Positions 42,749 through 53,837 of a DNA stretch of 64,000 nucleotides are shown here, in pieces. The translations under genes were made by a program, and so were the position numbers. The DNA is taken from assembly GCF_042453785.1 (NCBI RefSeq), contig NC_091671.1, positions 39,385,001-39,449,000 of the forward strand. The letters run 5' to 3'. This stretch comes from Malus domestica (Eukaryota > Streptophyta > Magnoliopsida > Rosales > Rosaceae). Numbering within the stretch: the first letter of the stretch is position 1; every line of letters starts with the position of its first letter. Under the pieces are notes generated by a model. It did not search any database. It worked only from the letters and a program-made list of their open reading frames with translations, and was not told where the DNA came from.

Positions 42749-45700
42749 CTACTTGTTAATGGCTCCTTGAATCTGTTCCAGGGTTTTCCCTTTCGTTTCA
42801 GGTACCATCGAAACCACGAAAGCTATGGCCAGTGCGTTGATTGCGGCATACAAAACGAAGGTGCCTGAAAATCGCGGGCACGTAAGTTATCAGATCTTAT
42901 AACTTTTGGAGATTTATAAGTATTAGTCTTTAGTTCTTGTGTAACAAGAAAGGAAAATGTAGTTACCGTAGGAGCTCCAACTCATAAGATAGTTGAAAGT
43001 GTAGGAACACAACCATGCGCCGAACCAGTTCACCAGTGTTGCTACGCTTCCGGCCTGCCCTTTAATGTTTATCGGGAATATCTGCAGCGACAGGAAATTT
43101 GTTTAGATTAGCAGGATGAGCGGTAATTAATGGATAGATTTGTGAAAATCTTAGTAGTTATGTATACCTCAGACATAATGACCCAAGGAACTGCTCCCAT
43201 TCCTATCGCAAAGGATCCTATATAGACCTGAATCCGGAAACTAGTTGTTAAAGAATGCAATTACAATAAACGACAACCCGATGTCAAAGGAGACTGATCT
43301 GTGTGGATGATGTATTTCAACGAGGCTAAAGATTTACCAGAATGCCGGTTACAGCAAGTATGGGAGATGCCTTGTGTGCCAAGTCATGAACCTGGTTCAC
43401 AAAGCGCAGTCTTTGTCAGGTTATTTTCGGATAAATCTAGAGCATGCTATGGCAGGGTCAACCAATGAAGGTTGAGGATTACCTTGAGAAAGAATGAAAT
43501 GGCAGTCAGGAGAGATCCGAGTACCAAGCCTGATGCAGAGAGCTAGAGAGATAAAAATTAAAACATATTGGATAGGAAAAGGAATCTGTCTCAGAAAATT
43601 CGCGGAACTAAAATCACGCACTGGCTTACCACAATTAGAGGCCTTCTTCCGGCTTTATCCATCACGGATGCACCAATACCAGTAACCACAACCTGTAAAA
43701 CAGAACCACTTCAAGACAGTTCTTACGGACAGAAATTAAAAGATTCCGAATGCTGTCACAGTAGGAATTGAGAACCTGAAGAACAGCAAAGGATATAGTC
43801 CCAACGCTGGATGAGAATCCTGACCAATAACATCAAGATTTCAATTGTAGAACAAGATTATTTGCTTAAGTAAATGATTCAATTTGCACTCATGGAGATA
43901 ATAACAGACTGAACGTAAGTTGAGTGTTATAGACTGAAAACATATAAAGTAGTAGTAGAAGTGTCAGAATGCAAAGATGTACTGTCGAAAGTATGGCCTT
44001 TTTACCTGCTTGCTCAAAAATATCACTGACATAGAAACCAACCCCGTTAATTCCCCCTAATTGTTGGCAGACCATCAGCCCGATGCCAATCTGATCAAAC
44101 AAAAAACAACCAAATGGAAGGTGAACTCAAACGCAAGGAAAGATAGAAATGACTATAGAAATGGAAGAGAGAAGCTTACAACGACTGAGCGCAAGTATCT
44201 CGTTTGAAACAAATCCAGCAACTTCGCTTTAGGGAGTCGTTCAAGAGTTGCTATGTAATCCTGTCAAGGAATTTCTTAACATAAACGATCTTACGGATGC
44301 TCTTAAGATTCTGTCATGTAGGTTAGGAGATGAGAACCTGGATTTCTGCTGCTTCGTGAGAGATGTCAGCGTCTTTGCCACGAAGTTTCTGCAGTGCAGC
44401 CTCGAAATCTTTATGGCGTCCTGTCTTTGCCTGCATTGATCGTGAAGTCATATTCCATGTCTTCATTTCGTTGAATTTTACCTCTGAATGATTAGTAAAA
44501 AGTAAAATAAAAGTAGTTTCTTACCAACCATCGTGGAGACTCGGGAATGAAAAAAAGACCGAAAATAGTCACAGCACACGGCACAATTCCTGAAATCACA
44601 ACACAAATGAGCCCTCTACTAATGTGTTAGATAACGTGGAGTTTAAAGAATACAGTTGTCTAAGTAATTCACCGATTAATGCTAATGCCCTCCAACTTAC
44701 TACAACCCCGATTATGAAGGAAACAGAGCTTCCAACACAGATCATTAACTGAAACAAAATGAATAAGAGAAGTTAGATATGAATAATCGGAATTGTTGCT
44801 CGTTAGCTCGAAGTATTGCATTTCTTGTTACATGTTTACCTGATTTACAGCAGTTAGTCTTCCTCGAAGATTTTTGGGTGCGATTTCAGCTATGAAAACA
44901 GGTACCTTAACATGTTTTGAAATATCATCTATAAGGTATTTATATGTAATTTTTCTGTCTCAGAAAATACTCAAGCTATAGAGGAGAGTAATAGCTCACC
45001 AAGTACGAAAAGGCTCCCATTCCGTATCCACTTGCCATTCTCCCAATGTCCAGAGACAAAACCCCCTTCAAAAGCAATAAGATGGAAAGCATAAATTAGG
45101 GCCAAATCTTCGAGGAAAATATTCGTTTAGTAGGTAGAAGTACAGAAAAGTTTCAGGTGTAATACGAACCTCAGAGAAGTAAATAGCAAGCCAACCTGCA
45201 AAACAGAAAGCAGAAGACACTCTCAAGGCCTGCATACAATTTTATAGTGAAGATATTGTTGGATAGCGAATACCAGTCGAAACAGAATTCATTTCCTGCT
45301 AAAAGTTCTGGACACGAAGTCCCAATCGTACCCCTTTGCGGCCAAGAAAATCCGCAATAGGCCCGATAGTTATGGCTCCTACCATTGCACCAATTGTCAA
45401 AATGGAGCCAACCACTGAATACTGCATACATATGTAAAGGAAGAAGAAGAAACTTCAGCTTTTGAAGTTGTCAAGATTAATCTAATGCATTAGGGAGCTG
45501 CTATTTCTGCTCCAAAAAGTCATCCTGCATTCTCTCTATGTAGGTCTGCTTCACGAGCAGCGTCTAGAGACCGAAAGCAATGGCACACCAGCTATACATA
45601 CCTCTGCTAATGTTAAATTAAGATCTTCCGTAATTGCAGACTGGGTAGGTGACGAATAACCGACCTGGCAGCCATAGATTTACTGTCAGAATTTACCATC

Positions 45701-45887
45701 CATAAAAAGCTAAAGAAGGAAAAAAACTGCAGAATAAGCACTTTTTTTTCCAAGCAGAATAAGCACTTACACAGCATCCAAATTCGTAAGAGCCACAGAC
45801 AGCAACAAGTGTGCTGAGATAAACCATCCATTGATCCCCTCTTCTGCCTTCATCAGCCATGAGTGGTTCTCTTATTCCATCAGCCAT
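42749..45887 (-). CDS. ERD6-like major facilitator transporter, array gene 2
   Basis: Same 18-exon structure as the other three, fully open, about 457 residues. It has the shortest N-terminus of the array: [20 protein letters not shown] (exon 1 45771-45887), about 20 residues shorter than gene 1. All MFS signatures are kept ([48 protein letters not shown]). Stop TAG at 42749-42751. In TM7 the usual GVCFY reads GVGFY. Exon 15-16 peptides ([33 protein letters not shown]) are identical to those of array gene 3, suggesting these two are the youngest pair or have exchanged sequence. Confidence 0.9.
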
Positions 45888-46205
45888 GTCTGCCCTGGAT
45901 TATATAAACTCGAAACGTCTCAATGAACTAGTACAAATGGCAAAGAGAAAGTGATTCAAACAGATGATTTGTGTGAGCAAGAAACTGTGAAATAATGGAA
46001 ACCATGAAATTTTTATCTTCTTGGACAAAAGGGATGTGAACCTTATATGCAAAAGCATCTTTTTACCTTTTTATCTTTTTCTAAACTTATGAAATTTTGA
46101 TGCTCTCCCTCTAACCGATGCTTCTTGTTTTGAAGTAATTAACAAAGCTTTAAAAGTAAGTAATTCTTGTACTCAAGCATAAGCTGACAAGGCAGGAATA
46201 TTATA

Positions 46206-46357
46206 TGGGTGGTTGGTGCTATCCACACACATCTTTTTATCTTTTACACTCCTCTCAATTTTCAGCCGTGAATCGAATGAATTGAACAAGATTAAAAGAT
46301 AGAAATTAACAAGCGGTGTGTGAGAGGTAAAAAGAAGGTGTGGATAGCACCATCCCA
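46206..46357. mobile_element. Palindromic MITE, Stowaway-like
   Basis: Left end TGGGTGGTTGGTGCTATCCA and right end TGGATAGCACCATCCCA are inverted, continuing inward as CACATCTTTTTATCTTTTA against TGAGAGGTAAAAAGAAGGTG. Flanked by TA on both sides. 152 bp. Confidence 0.75.
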
Positions 46358-46919
46358 TAGTATAAGGCCAAATTTCTTTTTTGGTCCTTGTAGTTTGCTC
46401 CGAGTTCCATTTTAGTCCATGTAGTTTCGGTTCTGCCAATTGACCATGTAGTTTACCAGACTTGCAATTCAAGGACAACTCCCTTTACATTCATTTTCTT
46501 GGCGGAGAAATTACACGACCATGTAGAATGATGTATTAAGAAGGAGATGAGAAGTGCGTAATTAACTTGAAATACTGTTAAAGTGGCATTTTCGTTGTAG
46601 TTAAGTTGTGCCATCATAAGCTCATATAATTCAATTTGTTATACTTTTCGATTATATAAAACATGATGGTAGTCTGTCTGATGGAGCACCTACTTCCAAA
46701 TGAACAGGGTGAGGCATATATAATAATTGTATATATGCAAGAGAAAGTGAATCTTCTATGTTTAGTAAGTGATTAATATTTAGAGTATTTCCAAGAGAAA
46801 GTGAATCTCGTGAACACTTACCACAAAAAACAAAGGAAAAACTTGTCTTCCAAGATTATGGTACTTGTTGTTACGAGTGTGTGGGCGTAAACGGTGTGCA
46901 AAACGGAGTTAAAATGAAT

Positions 46920-47130
46920 TAGAGCTCATTTGAGATGTGGTTTTAAATTACTGAAAACGCTTTTAGAGAAAATATTTTTAGGTTCCAAAGGCACAAGTGC
47001 TTCCTACAAAAATCACATAACTTGCATTTTAACTAAGGAGATGCTTCTTGTAGAAAAAACTTCAAGTACTTTTCTAGAATTAACTTGCATTTTAAGTAAG
47101 AATTGGTTTAAAAAACAGCCGAGTTTTGAA
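46920..47130. repeat. AT-rich dispersed repeat (CAAGTGCTTCCT family)
   Basis: Shares words such as GGCACAAGTGCTTCCT, CTTCTTGTA and TTTTCTAGAATT with 58690-58920, and more distantly with 5935-6790. Non-coding. Confidence 0.6.
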
Positions 47131-47331
47131 CCCTAGCTAGCTCTGCCACTAGTCACACAGATAAATATGAGAGGAAAGATTGACATGAAATTTATCTGTA
47201 AAAACAGAAGTACAATGTTCTTTTTGTTTCTTTGAAGATTTCATATACAAAATTGCTGCATTGATTTGTCAAAATTTTCACTGAGAATTTACTGCAACGA
47301 ATGCTCTTCCTTTCCTTCCTTTTGTTCCCTA

Positions 47332-50300
47332 CTAGTTAATGGCTCCTTGGATTTGTTCTAGGGTTTTCCCCTTCGTTTCAGGTACCATCGAAACCACAAA
47401 CACTATGGCCAGAGCGTTGATTGCTGCATACAGAATGAAGGTACCTGAGAATCGCGCGCACATACGTAAATTATCAGATCAAATAACTTGCTAGAGTCCT
47501 TATAGTAGCAAGGGAAATTGTAGTTACCGTAGGAGCTCCAACTCATAAGATAGTTGAAAGTGTAGGAACACAACCATGCAACGAACCAGTTCACCAATGT
47601 CGCTAAGCTCCCAGCCTGCCCTTTGATATTTATAGGGAATATCTGCGGCAATAGATATTCGTTTAGATTAGCGAGATGATCAGTAATGTATGGATAGATT
47701 AAGGTAAATCTTGAAATTTTCATATACCTCAGACATAATGACCCAAGGAACTGCTCCCATTCCTATCGCAAAGGATCCTATATAGACCTGAATTCGGAAA
47801 CTAGTTGTTAAAGAAAGTAAGTACAATAAACGAAAGCACGATACTAAAGGAGACTGATCTGTGTGGATGAAGTATTTCAATAAGGCTAAAGATTTACCAG
47901 AATGCCAGTTACAGCAAGTATGGGAGATGCCTTGTGTGCCAAGTCATGAACCTGGTTCATGAAGTGCTTTCTTGTCAGATCACTAGCTGAAAAGAGATGT
48001 TAGGGACGGTTGAGGATTACCTTCAGAAAGAATGAAATGGCAGTCAGGAGGCATCCGAGTACCAAGCCTGATGCAGAAATCTAGAAAAATCGAGAAGAGT
48101 TAACCTTCCGAATATGAATAGGAATTTGTCCCAGAAAATTCCTAGAATTAAAACTAGCTGTACACTAGTTTACCAGAATTAGAGGCTTTCTTCCGGCTTT
48201 ATCCATCACAGATGCACCAATGCCTGTAACCACAACCTGTAAAACAAAACCGCTTCAAGATGCTTCCAATGGAGAGAAATTAAAAGATTCAAAGTACTGT
48301 AACAGTAGGAGTTTAGAACCTGAAGGATAGCAAAGGATATGGTTCCAACACTAGGCGAAAATCCTGCCATATAACATATAACATATAGATCAAATTATCT
48401 GCTTTAAGCCATTCAATTTGCACTCAAGAAGATGAAAGATACAGAAGCATATGGTGAAATTATAGATACTGAAAACATAGATTACAGTAGTGTCAGAATT
48501 CTAAGTAGGGCCTTTGTACCTGCTTGCTTAAAAATATTGCTGGTGTAGAAACAGACCCCGTTAATTCCCCCCAATTGTTGACAGACCATCAGCCCAACCG
48601 CAATCTGATCAAACAAAAAAGCAATGTCAAGCAAAGTTACTCAAACTTAAAGGCAAGAAAACTTAAATCTGAGTATACAAATTGATGGCAAAAAGAAGCT
48701 TACAATGATTGAGCGCAAGTATCTCTTTTGAAAAAAATCCAGTAATTTAGCTTTTGGGAGCCGTTCAAGAGTTGCTATATAATCCTGTCAAGGTACTTCT
48801 TATCTTAATATTTGTGATCTTCCGAATGCTACTTTCATGTAGGTTAGGAGATAAAGAACCTGGATTTCTGCTGCTTCGTGAGAGATGTCAGCATCTTTAC
48901 CACGAAGTTTCTGCAGCGCAACTTCGAAATCTTTCTGGTGTCCTGTCTTTGCCTGCATTGAATATGAAGTCACATTCCTCGTCTTCATTTGGTTGAATGT
49001 TACCACTAAATAATTAGAGAAAAGAAAATCGGTTTCTTACCAACCATCTTGGAGACTCAGGAATGAAAAAGAGACCGAGAATGGTCACAGCACATGGAAC
49101 AATTCCTGCAATCACCACACAAATAAGCCAGCTGCTACTGTATTAGATAACTCAGGGTTTTCTGATTAAGCACAGTGTGTCTAAGCAATTCACCGATTAA
49201 TGCTAAATCCCTCCAACTTACTACTACCCCAAAAATGAACGACATGGACCCTCCAATGCAGATCATTAACTGAAAAAAAAAAAACAATTAACAGACAAAG
49301 TTAGATGTCATCAAAACCGATTATTCTGTTGTTGAAATAAGATCGGTACTGTTACTAGTTAGCTTCAGGGATTGCATTTCTTGTTACATTTTTACCTGAT
49401 TTACAGCAGTTAGTCTTCCTCGAAGATGTTTGGGTGCGATTTCAGCTACGAAAACAGGTACCTTATTATCAACCACCCAATATTGCATCAAACTCTGTTA
49501 GTACCTTATTATCTACATGGTACTTATATGTATTTTTTGGTCTCGGAAAATACTCAAGATGTAGAAGAGGGTAACAGCTCACCACGTATGAAAAGGCTCC
49601 CATTCCATATCCACTTGCCAGTCTCCCAATGTCCAGAGACAAAACTCCCTTCAATCACAATACGATGAAGAACATAAATTAAGGTCAAATATCGGAGGAC
49701 AAATATTTGCGTAGCAGGTAAAATGACACGAACCTTCGAGAAGTAAATAGCGAGCCAACCTACAACACAGAAAGCACAGGAAACTCGCAATGCCTGCATA
49801 CAATTTTACAGTGAACATATCAGTGGAAACAGAACTAGTTTCAGAACAAGTGTATTCAGGTTAGTTTTGCAAATTCGTACCCCTTTCCGGCCTAGAAAAT
49901 CAGTTATGGGACCAATTGTGATAGCACCTATCATTGCGCCGAATGTCAATATGGATCCAAACACTGAAAACTGCGTATAGATCATGCACAAAAGATCTAG
50001 GTACAATTAGAAGTAGAACTATTCATTGTATTTGTATTTATTTTGTCAACTTTCCGATGTAAGGCTTTTCGATTTCTTCAACAATCTCAACTCATGAACC
50101 ATTGATTGTATTTGTATTCCTACATGTTATGATCACTTTCCATACCTCTGCTAATGTTAAACCGAGATCTTCCCTGATGGCAGATTGAGTCGGCGATGAA
50201 TAACCAACCTGGAATCCACAAAAGAGTGTCAGAATTTACCTTCCAAAGATCCCAAATTTTTCTGTGCATCAATGAAGAGCTAAATGCTACTAATTAGGAA

Positions 50301-50612
50301 AAATGGATGAAATGATCAAAAATTCTTACAAATCCCAATTGTTGAAATGAGTACTTTTCAGTATTTGATCGATATGTCGTCAATATTTGTAAAACGATCA
50401 TTTTCAGTCGATTTCCCTATTAATTAAGCACTTACACAGGATCCAAATTCAAAAGAGCCACAAACTGCAACAAATGTGCTGAGATAAACCATCCATTGAT
50501 CCCCTCTGCTGCTTCCATCTTCACCGTCCATTTTATTCTCCACCACCCTCATGAGTGGCTCTCTTACTTCCTCCTTCTGCACATCCCTCTCTACATTCTC
50601 TTTGATGGCCAT
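47332..50612 (-). CDS. ERD6-like major facilitator transporter, array gene 3
   Basis: Eighteen exons traced individually. Exon 1 is 50436-50612 (MAIKENVERDVQKEEVREPL...), exon 18 is 47332-47444, and every junction is GT..AG with consistent phase, giving about 476 residues. The order of landmarks is [11 protein letters not shown] (exon 2), DFLGRKG (exon 3), HLRGRL (exon 6), PESPRWL (exon 8), a cytosolic loop [16 protein letters not shown] (exon 9), [12 protein letters not shown] (exon 11), [10 protein letters not shown] (exon 13) and [20 protein letters not shown] (exon 18). It differs from its sisters in exon 11 (TSNIFKQAG instead of VSDIFEQAG) and exon 6 (KHLRG instead of KNLRG). Predicted membrane protein, probably tonoplast. 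Confidence 0.92.
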
Positions 50613-51280
50613 GTCTGCCTGAATTTTACAAACTCGAAACGTCGCGATGAACTTGTATAAATGGAAAAGAGAAAGGATTAAAAGATATGGACTATGTAAT
50701 CAAGAAACTATCAAATAATGGAAACCAGTAAATCCTTATCCAATAACATCATTTTTTTTATTTTCCTGAGCTCGTAAAAGTTTTGATCTGCACTGACACT
50801 GGCTTTGTTGATTTCAAGTGTCTAACAAAGAGATAAAAGTGAGCAAATCTTGAGGACAAGTAGTTATAAACTTGACAAGGCAGTGTCGTCTTTTTGCGCG
50901 TCACACGGGGACAAATTTTTCAGCGAAATGTGGGAGCACGTAGGGCTGTTGGGCATGACACATGGACGTATAAGTTGCTCTGCTCTGATACTATGTTAGA
51001 ATGTCATTATTTCCCGAAAACGAATATAGACAATGGGTGGTGGGGCTAACGATATTTTAAGTTCTTATGCTAGACTTCCATCCTTCGATGTGATATGGTG
51101 TTGACAGGTTCATATAATTTTTTATTTTTTTGTTTCTTTCAGGACTCATCACGAAGCTAACAAGGGATACCAACGTAAACCCTTGAAGATCAAGTTCGGG
51201 AATTCACCAAATTTTTGGTTGAAAACTGAAAAGTTCGTTTAATTACTGACTGAAAGATGAGATTACCTTGGAAATCAACT

Positions 51281-51540
51281 GCTTAAATAACTTAATCACA
51301 ACGCTATGAGGAAGCTCAGGGGCTTTAGGGACATAAACGGCATTAATCGAGACAAACAAAAAGTCCCATTTTTTGGGCATGCCTACCTATCGTTTCGTAT
51401 AGGTTGTTTCAACCTTCATCACAGATTTTAGCTACATGCCCCCCCTCCTTTGTACTTTTCTCTTTAAATAACTTAATCACAACGCCATGAGGAAGCTCAA
51501 GGGCCTTAGGGAAATAAATGTCATTAATAGGGACAAACGA
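51281..51540 (-). pseudogene. Duplicated exon-like fragment, family not recognised
   Basis: A block of about 75 bp, AATAACTTAATCACAACGC..., occurs at about 51281-51353 and again at 51466-51540 (direct repeat, about 85 percent alike by eye). On the minus strand the first copy reads SINAVYVPKAPELPHSVVI, continuing KLFKQLISK and a GT splice-like end; the second reads PINDIYFPKALELPHGVVI. It looks like a captured or decayed exon, but I do not recognise the family. Confidence 0.4.
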
Positions 51541-51936
51541 AAATTTCCGATGAAGGTTGAAACAACCTATATGAAACGATAGTTAGGCGTGCCACGATGA
51601 GAGGGTTGCAATGTCAAGACAAGTCATGACAAGCATGCAAAACGTCTACAAAATGCATGCCATGCCATGACATGTCATCGCATGCCAGCAACGATGTTTT
51701 GCCGTGCCACGATGCAAGGATTAGCGTGTCAAGACAAGTCATGACATGCATCTTTTATTTGCACAGCTTCTTACCAGTAAGAAGACATTCAATCATTTGA
51801 GTTGAATATTTATACAACTTCTTACTGGTAAGAACATATTCATTTTCTGAGCTACATATTTACGAAGGTTATTACCGGTAAGAACGCTTCATATATTTCC
51901 TAGATCTTTTTTTTTTTAATTATTCTGAAATAGTAG

Positions 51937-52187
51937 GCAAAGTGTTAGAAAAATGCATGGTGTGTAATGACTTGTCTTGACACGCTAACCCTCGCAATGT
52001 GGCACCATAACAAGCCTTTCGAATTGTCGACATAATGCATGGCGTGTCATGACATGCATTATGCCGACAATTCGCGACGCTTGTCATGTCGTGGCCAACA
52101 TCAAAGTTCTAGTGTGCCATGATGCAAAGGTCATTGTGTCAAGACAAGTCATGACATGCGTTTTTCTAACACTTTGACGCACTAACT
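51937..52187. repeat. Inverted repeat (about 250 bp) rich in CATGACATGC
   Basis: The left arm starts CAAAGTGTTAGAAAAATGCA and the right arm ends TGCGTTTTTCTAACACTTTG. Between them is a second, almost perfect hairpin (CGAATTGTCGACATAATGCA ... TGCATTATGCCGACAATTCG, 52020-52075). The words TGTCAAGACAAGTCATGACA recur at 51612 and 51738 outside the palindrome. Probably a fold-back transposon with a neighbouring fragment. Confidence 0.7.
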
Positions 52188-52299
52188 CTCACATCATGAC
52201 ACGTCAAACATCGTTGTTGCCAGGCGTTACCCAGAAAGAAACAAACAAAACTGTCATCGTGATTGATTGGACATGCCCGATTTAAATCAATAAAAAAAA

Positions 52300-52557
52300 G
52301 GTCAATTACATTTTATCCCTTCAAGTTTGGATGATATTGCAACCTCATGCAATATCTTTAAAACATTTCAATTTCATACATTATTTATCATTTTATTGCA
52401 ATTTCATACATTTATTAGTCCAACCGTTAATATGATCGTTAAGTAATGATGTGACAAATATAAAACTAATATGTTTTGGTGATGTGGCAAACCAAAATAA
52501 TTAAATATTAAAAAAAATTAAATTAAAAACGAAACCTTCCCTTTTTCTTTGTCCAGC

Positions 52558-52598
<41 letters not shown>

Positions 52599-53736
52599 CC
52601 ATCTTTCCAATTTGCATCTCCATCTTCCATGGAAACACCTTCAAATCCCTCCCAGCTCCAAACCCCCAATCACTCTAGCATTTAGCACCATGAAATTTCC
52701 ATTCTTAACAAATCCCACACACCAAATTTCTCACTCTCACCCCCCTTGAAAACTCGTCAGCAGAACCCAGATGCAAATATCATCTGCTTCCCAAATCCCA
52801 CTCTTAAAATCCTCACTTCCGCAGTCCCAAAATATGTAGAAAAGCAGGATGAAACGCCCAACATGCAGGCTTTCCTCTGCTCTCTCCTCTCTCCTCTCTC
52901 TCTCATCTCGCACGCCACATACAAGCACCCTCTCATCCACTTTATCCATCACAATCCCTCATTCTTCTTCTTCAGATTTAACGACGACGATGCCGCCATC
53001 TCACCAAGATTCACATCGTCGGCTTCAGAATCGCACAGGGGTCCAATGGGCGAAATTGCTGCAGGCCATGGCGACCCGCTCCACTCGAAAACCGTCGAGT
53101 TCGAGCAAGAATCGAAGAACTCGGGGAGAAATCGGACCTCGCAGTGGTGGATGTGGTTAGGCGGAGCCAGCTGGACGGCGGCGGCGGACTTGGGCTGGGC
53201 CTTCTAGGCCCGGGAACGGTGGCGGGAGGTGAGGCAGAGGGAGAGGAGGAAGAGGGTCAGGACTATCAGAGTACCGACGATGATTCCAATGACGACCCAG
53301 AGACGGAGCCCGAAGATTGATGTCGGAGTGTCGAAGAACACCGTGGAGGCCTAAATCACGGTGGCTCCAGGAAGTCCAGCGGCGAGCCGGGGTTGGGTTG
53401 TGGAGGGAGGATGAGGTCGGGTCGGACCTTGGATAGGAGCCAGGATAGTCTCGCCGTCGAGTGTGTTGAGTCCAGCCAGCACTAGCAATCTTCTTTTTGT
53501 TTTATTTATTTATTTTATTTTGGCTTTATTTAAATAATTATATCTTTATTTTATAATTTATTGACCAGTCGAGACTCTATCATTGTCACATCATCACTTA
53601 ACAGTCAAATTAACGGTTTACCTGACGAATGTTTGAAATTACAATAAATATTAAGTAAACATATGAACGTAAAATGTTTTAAAATGTATAAAATTGCAAT
53701 TGTACTGAAATCTGATGATGCAAAATGTAATTTACC
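52300..53736. mobile_element. TIR element of Pack-MULE type with captured gene sequence
   Basis: Imperfect terminal inverted repeats of about 150 bp. The left starts GGTCAATTACATTTTATCCC and includes CCGTTAATATGATCGTTAAG and GATGTGACA. The right is its complement (TGTCACATCATCACTTAAC ... AAAATGTAATTTACC). The 1.1-kb interior is GC-richer than its surroundings, has a (CT)n tract (52563-52592) and encodes a receptor-kinase fragment on the minus strand, but no transposase. Target-site duplication is unclear because the left flank is an A-run. Confidence 0.68.
53205..53335 (-). pseudogene. Receptor-like kinase transmembrane fragment inside the TIR element
   Basis: The minus strand reads TPTSIFGLRLWVVIGIIVG, continuing TLIVLTLFLLSLCLTSRHR and then a stop. 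This is the characteristic N-terminal anchor of the At1g01540-type membrane receptor-like kinases. There is no start methionine upstream and no kinase domain downstream, so it is a captured or decayed exon 1 piece, not a gene. The long plus-strand frames across the same interval (52746-53207) are its shadows or chance GC-rich frames. Confidence 0.65.
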
Positions 53737-53837
53737 CTAAATAAAACTTAATTAATCATCGTAAAAATAGCAGTACAATAATTTTGTGGTTTTAATTTGA
53801 ATGAGGATTTATCTTCTAAAAAGAATGCTCTTCAGTT

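Larger units (their letters stand above)
45888..47331. other. Intergenic between transporter genes 2 and 3
   Basis: Holds the promoter of gene 2, a MITE (46206-46357), a fragment of a TTTGGTCCTTGTAGTTTG-type repeat (46375-46500) and an AT-rich repeat piece at 46920-47130. No gene seen. Confidence 0.55.
50613..52299. other. Intergenic between transporter genes 3 and 4, repeat-rich
   Basis: Contains the gene 3 promoter, a duplicated coding-like fragment (51281-51540) and CATGACATGC-rich inverted repeats (51590-52190). No intact gene seen. Confidence 0.55.

Noticed and set aside
52746..53207. 153-codon plus-strand frame
   Set aside because: GC-rich chance frame opposite the receptor-kinase fragment in the TIR element; no family resemblance and no gene context.
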